DNA of 25,452 nucleotides from CAIZQW01 sp037133395. GTDB lineage: Bacteria; Verrucomicrobiota; Kiritimatiellia; RFP12; UBA1067. The notes under the pieces are model-generated. The model ran no database searches and was not told where the DNA came from. It was given only the letters and a program-made list of their open reading frames with translations. A program made the position numbers and the translations under genes. Location: assembly GCA_037133395.1 (NCBI GenBank), contig JBAXOG010000067.1, positions 1-25,452 of the forward strand. The letters are read 5' to 3'. Every line of letters starts with the position of its first letter. Position 1 is the first letter of the stretch. Of the stretch, positions 14,744 through 21,225 are shown piece after piece.

Positions 14744-16675
14744 TTACGGCGCGGTAATTCCAAGGCGAAGGACAGGCATCACTTCCTGGCGCAAGGTGGT
14801 ATCGAGGTCAAAGAGCGCAAAGCCGGCAGCACCGGCCTTGCGACTGAGCTTAATCTGGTCAATGACTTCAATCGGAGTCAATCTACTCTCAGCTGCTGTT
14901 ACGCCAATGCCTGAAATTATCTTCATGGCTTGCTTACGCGAACGAGTCTGCATGGAGAGCCATTCGTTAAATTTCGTCATATCCTCGGTATAATTCATCG
15001 GAGCCACATAATCTACCAGCCCAAGACGCAACCACAATTCCCAGTCCTGTCCCACGGAATCCACGCACGACGGATACTTGCCAAATACTGCAGCCGTGAG
15101 GAGCTTCCCTTGTGCCTCACTTTTCAGAGTCCGTCTGGCCGTCTGCACGAAGTCCGACACATTATCCGTGCGCCAGCGCATAAAGACACTTCTCAGGGCC
15201 CCCTCTTTCACGTCATCTGGCCACGAAACCACACGCGCTTTGCGAAAAGTTTCAAAGGAACTTCGCACCGTGGGACCTAGACTGGACACAAAGTCAGGAT
15301 AGCGCACAAAATCAAGATGAATCCCCGCCACTTTATAATTCATAGCCATCTCACGGACAGCCTCGATGAGATAGGCCCTTGCCGCAGGAACGCCTGGATC
15401 GATCCATGGACGAGGAGAACCGTCTTCATTGGTTAGAAGCCAGCCCCGTTTATGAAAGGCGTCTAGACGCTCCTGCGTCGTCCCTGTTGTTGAAAAACAC
15501 AAGAGCCACGCATGGACACGTAATCCAAAGGGCTTTGCAGCAGTCACGCAGGCGGCAAGCTGATCCCCCTGCTCATTAAAAACTCTGCTGCGGGGCAAAA
15601 CAGAACTCGCATAATGCGCAAATCCTGGACCAGCTACATTAACATAGAGGTCGGAGAATCCGGCATCCTTTAACAACCGGCACGTCCGAGACCAGTCACC
15701 TGGATAGAGTCCCATCCCAGAGTGGTCCCAAACCGCACGAATTTCGCCCTTCTGTGGCGATTGTAATAATCCATACACGTCGCACATGCGACTGCGCAAT
15801 TCCGTTGCCACTTGCCAGGCCTCAAAATACTGTTTCCACTCCATGAGATTCAGCGCTTTTGCTTCCGCCTGCAAAGCACCATTGACTGCGGCGGCGGCGC
15901 GGCGGCGGCGGTTATCATCTTTCACAGTAATGGCAGCTTCCTGGAGGCCGCTGGGACCGCTGGTGTTGCAGATCTGGCGAGCCTGCTTCAGGCTATGTCC
16001 GGCAGCCGCACTCCACAAGGATGGGTCAACCTTAGCTGTCAGCGCCAACAACAAGCGCCCCTTGGCCTCTGCATCGCCATCCGCGAGCAATACATGGGTC
16101 ATCCAATATCCACGTGATGAGGCCAGCCAAGCTGGCTCACTTGTCTGTTTACCCTTGCGATCATGCCACCAAGCTAAGACTGTGGATTGCCCAGAGATTG
16201 GATTCACAAGAAAAATATTTGAAGACGTCTGTAAGACCATATTTGGCGTACCCCTCGGCGCCTCTTTAGTAAAGCGCATTTGTGACCATCGGCCATCAGT
16301 CGTCCCTTTTTGATATCCAACAACCTGCACACCCATCATCTTTGCGAGTGCAGGTGAACAGGAGTAACAGACAATCAATTTTCCATCTTTCGCAACAAAT
16401 TCATTCAATATCTGTATCTGGCGCGCTGTCGGCAAGGCAGCATAGACAAGGACGGCAACCTTCTTTCCGGCAAGAGCCTCCGACAGATGCGTATCCTCGG
16501 ACAACATGCAAGGTACGCCAGCCTCCTTATACCAACGCTCCACATGCTTAGCTAACGCCTCGGCAAAACGTCGTTCGGACGGTTGTACAGAATCATGCGC
16601 CTGAATAACCGCAACAGGTGCGGCAACCACGAAAGAGCACGCCATGCATGCCATTAATAAAAGATATTTTCTCAT
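14744..16675 (-). CDS. Exported glycosyl hydrolase-like 10 (GHL10/YngK-type) protein
   Basis: The 643-aa product begins with a Sec signal (MRKYLLLMACMACSFVVAA), so it is probably periplasmic or surface-exposed; a lipoprotein is possible but the cysteine context is poor. Residues about 20-115 look like an alternating beta/alpha domain I cannot name. The C-terminal half resembles the GHL10 family (PF02638): IRAVWDHSGMGLYPGDW, AGIHLDFVRYPDF with the likely acid Asp, and VDYVAPMNYTED. Family members are suspected glycosidases of unknown substrate. The ATG at 16675 overlaps the hemW stop as ATGA and gives a classical signal start; an in-frame GTG at 16681 is the alternative. It is the last gene of the purE-hemW operon, an odd partner for housekeeping enzymes. 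Confidence 0.8.
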   Translation of the reverse strand: MRKYLLLMACMACSFVVAAPVAVIQAHDSVQPSERRFAEALAKHVERWYKEAGVPCMLSEDTHLSEALAGKKVAVLVYAALPTARQIQILNEFVAKDGKLIVCYSCSPALAKMMGVQVVGYQKGTTDGRWSQMRFTKEAPRGTPNMVLQTSSNIFLVNPISGQSTVLAWWHDRKGKQTSEPAWLASSRGYWMTHVLLADGDAEAKGRLLLALTAKVDPSLWSAAAGHSLKQARQICNTSGPSGLQEAAITVKDDNRRRRAAAAVNGALQAEAKALNLMEWKQYFEAWQVATELRSRMCDVYGLLQSPQKGEIRAVWDHSGMGLYPGDWSRTCRLLKDAGFSDLYVNVAGPGFAHYASSVLPRSRVFNEQGDQLAACVTAAKPFGLRVHAWLLCFSTTGTTQERLDAFHKRGWLLTNEDGSPRPWIDPGVPAARAYLIEAVREMAMNYKVAGIHLDFVRYPDFVSSLGPTVRSSFETFRKARVVSWPDDVKEGALRSVFMRWRTDNVSDFVQTARRTLKSEAQGKLLTAAVFGKYPSCVDSVGQDWELWLRLGLVDYVAPMNYTEDMTKFNEWLSMQTRSRKQAMKIISGIGVTAAESRLTPIEVIDQIKLSRKAGAAGFALFDLDTTLRQEVMPVLRLGITAP

Positions 16676-17856
16676 AAACACTTTTTTTCACTTGTACGGG
16701 ATACACTACTCATTAAAAAAATCTCTCGGATTACGGCATCACAGACTTCGCGACCGCGCGAGGTCAAACGCCAACGCAAGCCGCCACGCTCAACAATCCC
16801 CTGACGCGCAAACGTTTCAAAATGTTCCTCCCATTGATCTGCTACGGGGCCAAGCTCTGGATAACGGGCCACAGCGGTATAGGGATCAAAGCCTTCTTTC
16901 AAGCGCAAGGCAAACATGACGCGCTCGACCGCATCAGCCTTCGGTTGCAGGGTCTCGGCCTCTGACGGGGGCATCTCGCCTTGAAGCACAGACTCCATGT
17001 AGTCGGCCAAATTGGATTGAGTGGTCCATCGTTGCTGTCTCATCCGGGATGAGGCCGCAGGGCCAAGCCCCAAATAGTCATTCCCCCTCCAAACACCCAC
17101 ATTATAATTGCAAGTATATCCTGGCAACGCATAATTGGAAATCTCATACCGGTCGTAACCTGATCCACAAAGAGCCTTTTCCGCGATGGCCAATGCATCA
17201 AGCTGCGCATCATCACTGGGAACAACGAGTTGCCCAGCACCCACTTGGCGCGCCATCGGCGTTCCTTCTTCGATACTCAACGCATAGACAGATGCGTGGG
17301 AAACATCCAATGCCAAAACCTGCTCCAACGTCTTAGTCCATTCGGCTTCTGTCACCCCCGGCAATCCGGCAATCAAATCAATCCCTGTATTCCCGAATCC
17401 CTCTTGTTGTGCCAAGCGAACAGCATCGATGGCGCCTTGCGCTGAATGCTTGCGTCCAATACGCTCAAGAGTCGGATCTGAAAAGCTCTGAACCCCAATA
17501 CTTATCCGATTGACCCCAATCTCATGCAACGTGCCCAGCAACGCCTGACTCACGTGTGCTGGATTCAATTCGATCGTCCATTCACTAATAGCATCACAGT
17601 GAAAGACCCCTCGCAATCCATCAGCCAATCGTCTTAGCCCCTCCGCACCCAATAAGGCAGGCGATCCTCCTCCCATATAAATAGTTTCAAGGGGCTGGGC
17701 TAAAAGATCAGGATCCTCTGCCGCCCTTAACCGAGCCTCCAATACTGGGAGATCTGCATAAATCGCCATCAGATGGGCATCGGCCATCACCGAGTAAAAG
17801 CCACAATAGTGACATTTGCCTTGGCAGAAGGGAACATGGAGGTAGAGATGCTTCAC
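16672..17856 (-). CDS. hemW: HemW-like radical SAM protein with altered heme motif
   Basis: The 394-aa product is a HemN/HemW-family radical SAM protein. It has HVPFCQGKCHYCGF (4Fe-4S ligands Cys11, Cys15, Cys18), ETIYMGGGSPALL, the ELNPAHVS region, GVNRISIGVQSF and DLIAGLPG. HemW is a heme chaperone rather than a coproporphyrinogen oxidase, and its hallmark is HNxxYW for heme binding. Here residues 249-256 read CNYNVGVW, so His is Tyr251 and Tyr is Val255. The usual GPGAH(S/G) is GPAASS, also without His. I checked the bases in this stretch and the frame is intact. It may be a HemW that binds heme differently or a related enzyme. It starts 4 bp after purE. Confidence 0.85.
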   Translation of the reverse strand: MKHLYLHVPFCQGKCHYCGFYSVMADAHLMAIYADLPVLEARLRAAEDPDLLAQPLETIYMGGGSPALLGAEGLRRLADGLRGVFHCDAISEWTIELNPAHVSQALLGTLHEIGVNRISIGVQSFSDPTLERIGRKHSAQGAIDAVRLAQQEGFGNTGIDLIAGLPGVTEAEWTKTLEQVLALDVSHASVYALSIEEGTPMARQVGAGQLVVPSDDAQLDALAIAEKALCGSGYDRYEISNYALPGYTCNYNVGVWRGNDYLGLGPAASSRMRQQRWTTQSNLADYMESVLQGEMPPSEAETLQPKADAVERVMFALRLKEGFDPYTAVARYPELGPVADQWEEHFETFARQGIVERGGLRWRLTSRGREVCDAVIREIFLMSSVSRTSEKKCL

Positions 17857-17860
17857 TGAT

Positions 17861-18355
17861 TTACAGCGTTGCGTTTAGCTTTTCGTTTGCAACCACGACC
17901 TTCTGCTTCATCTCCACCTTATAGTCGTGGAATTTTTTGCGCAGCTCGGCATCAGCGGTACCCAGAATCTGGATGGCGAGAAGCGCCGCATTAATCGAAT
18001 TACTGATTCCTACCGTCGCCACGGGAATGCCACTGGGCATTTGCACAGTCGCATAAAGCGCATCCTGTCCATTGAGTGGCCCACCGCCAACCGGGATACC
18101 GATGACAGGAAGAACCGTGTGAGCCGCCAGCACGCCACCCAAGTGCGCGGCCAGTCCTGCAGCGGCAATAATCACCTTTAACCCGCGCGCTTCCGCTGTA
18201 CCTGCATATTCAAACGCGAGATCTGGCGTGCGATGCGCAGACATCACGCGAACTTCATAAGGAACCCCAAACGCCTTCAGCGTATCCGCAGCCTTCTGAA
18301 CGAGTGGCCAGTCTGAGTCGCTTCCCATAACAATACCTACGAGTGGTTGTGCCAT
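17861..18355 (-). CDS. purE: N5-carboxyaminoimidazole ribonucleotide mutase
   Basis: PurE (class I) converts N5-CAIR to CAIR in purine synthesis, normally with PurK; no purK is in the window. The 164-aa product has GSDSDWP (11-17), MSAHRTP with the catalytic His41, AAAGLAAHLGG and GGGPLNGQDALYATVQMP, all family hallmarks. Length is typical. A strong GGGAGGA ribosome site and a promoter precede it. It is the first gene of a tight operon with the HemW-like gene and the GHL10 protein. Confidence 0.97.
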   Translation of the reverse strand: MAQPLVGIVMGSDSDWPLVQKAADTLKAFGVPYEVRVMSAHRTPDLAFEYAGTAEARGLKVIIAAAGLAAHLGGVLAAHTVLPVIGIPVGGGPLNGQDALYATVQMPSGIPVATVGISNSINAALLAIQILGTADAELRKKFHDYKVEMKQKVVVANEKLNATL

Positions 18356-18391
18356 TGTTGTCCTCCCGTCATGTGTTTTAAAATGATTTCT

Positions 18392-18420
18392 AGTATATCG
18401 AAACTGTTCAAGTGTCTCAA
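18392..18420 (-). promoter_or_regulatory. Putative sigma-70 promoter of purE operon
   Basis: Minus-strand TTGAGA (18415-18420), a 17-bp spacer and TATACT (18392-18397) give a predicted leader of about 30 nt before the purE ATG. It lies back to back with the sigma-54 promoter region of the next gene. No purine riboswitch-like fold was apparent. Confidence 0.6.
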
Positions 18421-18489
18421 CACCTCATTTGCTGCATTCTATAAAAACCCATCAAAAAATGATTTGTTTGTCGCCGCAGATGGCGTGGG

Positions 18490-18516
18490 GATATTGAGAA
18501 AATCCTTGTTAATATC
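18490..18516. promoter_or_regulatory. 27-bp palindrome, candidate activator-binding site 1
   Basis: GATATTGA (18490-18497), 11 bp, then TTAATATC (18509-18516) form a near-perfect inverted repeat (7 of 8 arm pairs), extendable by a further G/C pair outside. It ends 11 bp before the -24 element of the following sigma-54 promoter. A related site with the same half-site and spacing occurs at 21032-21058. This is the expected form of an upstream activating site for the Fis-type DNA-binding domain of the sigma-54 activator encoded next door. Its centre, about 50 bp before the predicted start, is closer than usual. Confidence 0.55.
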
Positions 18517-18527
18517 CAAAGTCCATG

Positions 18528-18544
18528 TTGGCACGGTCTTTGCT
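18528..18544 (+). promoter_or_regulatory. Sigma-54 (-24/-12) promoter 1
   Basis: TTGGCACG (18528-18535), four bases, then TTGCT (18540-18544) match the sigma-54 consensus TTGGCACG-N4-TTGCW at every position, with the invariant GG and GC separated by 10 bp. Transcription would start near 18555, leaving a 30-nt leader with an AAAGGA ribosome site before the ATG at 18586. Confidence 0.88.
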
Positions 18545-18585
18545 ATTCCTTCAATCATGTTAAATGTTTACAAAGGAATTACCCG

Positions 18586-19425
18586 ATGACTCGTGGCACT
18601 ATTATTGTTCGGAATTGTTCAACTTGCGGCAAGTACATCATGCAGCAAAATATTGGATCAGGCATTACAAGCCATTCACTCTTATGGACGGACGGCAAGC
18701 GAAAGGGCCCGCATCTACCTGAAGTGGCGTGGCTGATGCTGGTCAAATGCCCCCACTGTTCCGCACTACTCTGGATTGAGGAGCAGGAAGAAGTCTGTGA
18801 GATCGACCCGTGGGGGCCTGACTGTTCATTGCCAGATAAGGTCAAGATTATCAAAAAGGGATATGAACCAAGTTCAGAGGAATACGCCAATTATAAACGG
18901 GCAGGCTTCCGCGAAAAGAAGGGGGAACAATACGCGCAGATTCGCGCATGGATAGCTAAAAATGAGCTAACCAGCGAGGACGGCGAGAACGACGCGACTG
19001 GCGAGACTGCCCCCAAGGAGGAGCCATGTGAAATCACTGACACGTTCAAGGACGCCAGGTTGGTATCAGCGCCGACTTTTACGGAATTCATCACCTTCCT
19101 GTCAACCGGCGTCTTCGACAGTGAGAAGGAGCGGTACATACGCTTGCACGCATGGTGGGCTGGCAACGATCTGCGCCGCGAAGGAGGTCAGGCTTCGCCC
19201 ATGACTCAGGCCGAGAAGACAAACCTCCGCGCACTCCTGACGTTTCTGGACGAGCCGTGCGATGGTGATCGGCTCATGAAAGCGGAAGGCTTTCGAGAGC
19301 TCGGGGCATTCGCAGCAGCGGAGAAACTGCTGGCCACCCGGTTTGATGATCGAATGAGAAAGCCGGTCAAGTTCATCCGCGACTTGTGCCGGACAGAAAG
19401 TACGTCGGTCGAGGAAATACCATAA
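18586..19425 (+). CDS. Zinc-ribbon protein of unknown function, sigma-54 controlled
   Basis: I do not recognise this 279-aa protein. The N-terminus has two CxxC pairs (Cys11/Cys14 and Cys55/Cys58) that could bind one zinc. The rest is charged and mainly helical. Two segments look like an internal duplication: EQYAQIRAWIAKNELTSED and ERYIRLHAWWAGNDLRREG share the pattern Y..(I/L)xAWxAxN(E/D)L, separated by an acidic linker. The C-terminal part (FRELGAFAAAEKLL) resembles a helical-repeat segment. No signal peptide or membrane helix is seen, so it is probably cytoplasmic. The start is supported by AAAGGA and by the sigma-54 promoter just upstream. It is convergent with the activator gene and is presumably one of its targets. 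Confidence 0.85.
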   Translation: MTRGTIIVRNCSTCGKYIMQQNIGSGITSHSLLWTDGKRKGPHLPEVAWLMLVKCPHCSALLWIEEQEEVCEIDPWGPDCSLPDKVKIIKKGYEPSSEEYANYKRAGFREKKGEQYAQIRAWIAKNELTSEDGENDATGETAPKEEPCEITDTFKDARLVSAPTFTEFITFLSTGVFDSEKERYIRLHAWWAGNDLRREGGQASPMTQAEKTNLRALLTFLDEPCDGDRLMKAEGFRELGAFAAAEKLLATRFDDRMRKPVKFIRDLCRTESTSVEEIP

Positions 19426-19439
19426 ATTAACTTCTTAAA

Positions 19440-19546
19440 TTGAGAGTTAAAAGTTAAACGTTGAGAGTAAAAAGTCCTTTAGCGAAGGAGGAAGGCATCG
19501 CGAAGGTGGAACGTTTAACGCTGAACGCCCAACTCTTAACGCTGAA
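19440..19546. repeat. Degenerate short-repeat region between convergent genes
   Basis: Several short repeats are packed here. TTGAGAGT(T)AAAAAG-like units occur at 19440 and 19461. TTAACGCTGAA occurs at 19515 and 19536, also 21 bp apart. GCGAAGGNGGAA occurs twice, starting near 19482 and 19499. GTTAAACGTT (19453-19462) is the exact inverse of AACGTTTAAC (19510-19519). The last unit supplies the stop codon of the activator gene. It looks like a remnant of an interspersed genomic repeat rather than a simple terminator; genome-wide copies were not checked. Confidence 0.55.
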
Positions 19547-21017
19547 GTATATAGCCTGTAACCGTGTTACGTGCGACACCGAGGGATTGCGCAGCTTTGG
19601 AGACGTTTTTACCGCACTTCTCATAGACGTGGCGGACGTGCTGGATGGTCATCTGCTTGAGATTGTCGGGATAGCTGGTCACTGGCGCCGGCATGATATT
19701 GATGGTCGTCTGCTTGTGCTCCTCTATAAGCGCCCCGAAATCCGTCTCGCCTAGCACAAGCGCACGTTCAAGCAGATTCAAAAGTTCGCGCACGTTGCCA
19801 GGATAGTTATATGCCATTAGCGCATCAATCTGCTTGGGACTCAAACGTGATTTACAGGCCTTGAGCCAGTAGCCGTTCGCAATGGAGGGGATGTCCTCTT
19901 TATGTTCCCGCAAGGGCGCGGCACGAATTTGTACCACGTTGAGCCGATGGAAGAGATCCTCCCTGAATTTACTGTTACGGACCATCCCAGCCAGATCGCG
20001 GTTAGTCGCTGTGATCAGGCGCACGTCAACCGTAATCTCCCGCTTGCCTCCGACGCGCATGAAACGTCCGCCTTCCAGCACCCGCAGCAGCAGACCTTGC
20101 ACATCCATGGTCAGCTCGCCGATCTCGTCGAGGAAGAGCGTGCCCCCATTGGCCTGCTCGAAGAGTCCGGGGGTATCAGCCATGGCGCCTGTGAACGCTC
20201 CCTTGTCATATCCGAAGAGCCGGCTTTCGAGCAGCGCGGGGTTCACAGTCGTGCAGTTGAAGGCGATCAGCGGCTCGTCCTTGCGGGGGGACTGGTTGTG
20301 GATCAACTGCATGATGGTCTCCTTGCCCGTTCCACTCTCGCCAAAGATGATGACGCGAGCATGGTCTTTCGGTGCAACCTTTTTGATCCGGTCCTGCAAT
20401 TCATAGATGGCCGCGCTCTTGCCCACAAGCTCACGGTTGCCATAACGCAGATAGTGACTAATCCGCTGCTGTTCAGGAGCCTGCCAGCGGGATTCATCGT
20501 CGCCTGCTGCAAGATGGCGGATAACCAGTTCATAAGGCTGCATATCCTGGTAGTTCCGATAGAAATACATGGCGGAGTCCAGCAACAGACGGTAACGCGG
20601 TGCCAGTCGTGAGGATTTACTCTCCTCAAGCATGGGCTTGAGATCATCACACGAAATCTTAAAATGGAGCGCCGTGGCGGCAGTGAGCGAGTCCACGTTG
20701 TCATAGCCATGGATCTCCATCTTCAGGTCGGACTCCTGGAGATATTCTGGAAGCGGAAGCGCGCTGATCCAGGAGACCTTGACTTTAGAGGTGTGAAGCT
20801 TTTTAAGTGCTGCAACGAGGAGTTCCGGATTACCGCTCAAGCCGATGCCCAGGATGACGATCTGCTGATACCCGCTTGCCTCGGTGTTCAGGAATTCCGG
20901 CAGACGGCGCATGCTCATGCCGAGGATGTCCGCCTTCGAGTCGTAAACCCGTAACGCCAGTGCTGCGGCGCACGCATAGTCCATATGCCCCCAACCCGTC
21001 AAAATCAATGTCTTCAC
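19536..21017 (-). CDS. Sigma-54-dependent transcriptional activator with novel sensor domain
   Basis: The product is a bacterial enhancer-binding protein of about 493 aa. The AAA+ core has Walker A GESGTGKE (about 225-232), the sigma-54-contacting loop GAFTGA (about 273-278), Walker B TLFLDEIGEL (Asp-Glu near 297) and FREDLFHRLNVV. The C-terminus is a Fis-type helix-turn-helix (KNVSKAAQSLGVARNTVTGY). The N-terminal 180 residues are not a receiver, GAF or PAS domain I recognise. They begin VKTLILTGWGHMDYACAAAL with alternating strands and helices, faintly like a DHH-type or CARF-type Rossmann fold. GTG at 21017 has an AAAGG site 7 nt upstream; TTG at 21032 is the alternative. Both flanking genes have sigma-54 promoters, so it is probably their activator. 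Confidence 0.93.
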   Translation of the reverse strand: MKTLILTGWGHMDYACAAALALRVYDSKADILGMSMRRLPEFLNTEASGYQQIVILGIGLSGNPELLVAALKKLHTSKVKVSWISALPLPEYLQESDLKMEIHGYDNVDSLTAATALHFKISCDDLKPMLEESKSSRLAPRYRLLLDSAMYFYRNYQDMQPYELVIRHLAAGDDESRWQAPEQQRISHYLRYGNRELVGKSAAIYELQDRIKKVAPKDHARVIIFGESGTGKETIMQLIHNQSPRKDEPLIAFNCTTVNPALLESRLFGYDKGAFTGAMADTPGLFEQANGGTLFLDEIGELTMDVQGLLLRVLEGGRFMRVGGKREITVDVRLITATNRDLAGMVRNSKFREDLFHRLNVVQIRAAPLREHKEDIPSIANGYWLKACKSRLSPKQIDALMAYNYPGNVRELLNLLERALVLGETDFGALIEEHKQTTINIMPAPVTSYPDNLKQMTIQHVRHVYEKCGKNVSKAAQSLGVARNTVTGYILQR

Positions 21018-21031
21018 ACTCTTGCCTTTCA

Positions 21032-21058
21032 ATAATTGAGCAATTAATGTTCAATATC
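21032..21058. promoter_or_regulatory. 27-bp palindrome, candidate activator-binding site 2
   Basis: Read on the minus strand it is GATATTGA (21058-21051), 11 bp, then TCAATTAT (21039-21032). The first half-site and the spacing are identical to those at 18490-18516. It overlaps the -10 box and start region of the activator's own promoter and lies about 100 bp upstream of the sigma-54 promoter of the AAA+ gene. One site could thus serve both autoregulation and activation. Function is inferred from position and similarity. Confidence 0.5.
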
Positions 21059-21084
21059 GTATCACCTGTATAATGTTATGTCAA
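21056..21084 (-). promoter_or_regulatory. Putative sigma-70 promoter of the activator gene
   Basis: Minus-strand TTGACA (21079-21084, perfect -35), a 17-bp spacer and TACGAT (21056-21061) lie about 40 bp upstream of the proposed GTG start. This fits a constitutively made, possibly self-repressed activator. Confidence 0.6.
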
Positions 21085-21150
21085 TAGACCCAGTTCATCT
21101 TATTTTTAAGTTCACCGCAATAGCCGCGAAAATAGTCTTCTATTACCTGT

Positions 21151-21167
21151 TTGGCATGGCGTATGCA
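21151..21167 (+). promoter_or_regulatory. Sigma-54 (-24/-12) promoter 2
   Basis: TTGGCATG (21151-21158), four bases, ATGCA (21163-21167). The invariant GG (21153-21154) and GC (21165-21166) are 10 bp apart, and the match to the consensus differs at two less critical positions. Transcription would start near 21178, about 48 nt before the AAA+ gene ATG. This also shows that the in-frame codons from 21151 to 21225 are not coding. Confidence 0.8.
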
Positions 21168-21225
21168 TAGAAGAGTGAGCACGGTTATTATTGAACCCGT
21201 GGAACGCGACACGCAGGAGTTTATT

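Noticed and set aside
21151..21225. In-frame N-terminal extension of the AAA+ protein
   Set aside because: These codons overlap the -24/-12 promoter and the predicted transcript start; the ATG at 21226 has an ideal ribosome site.
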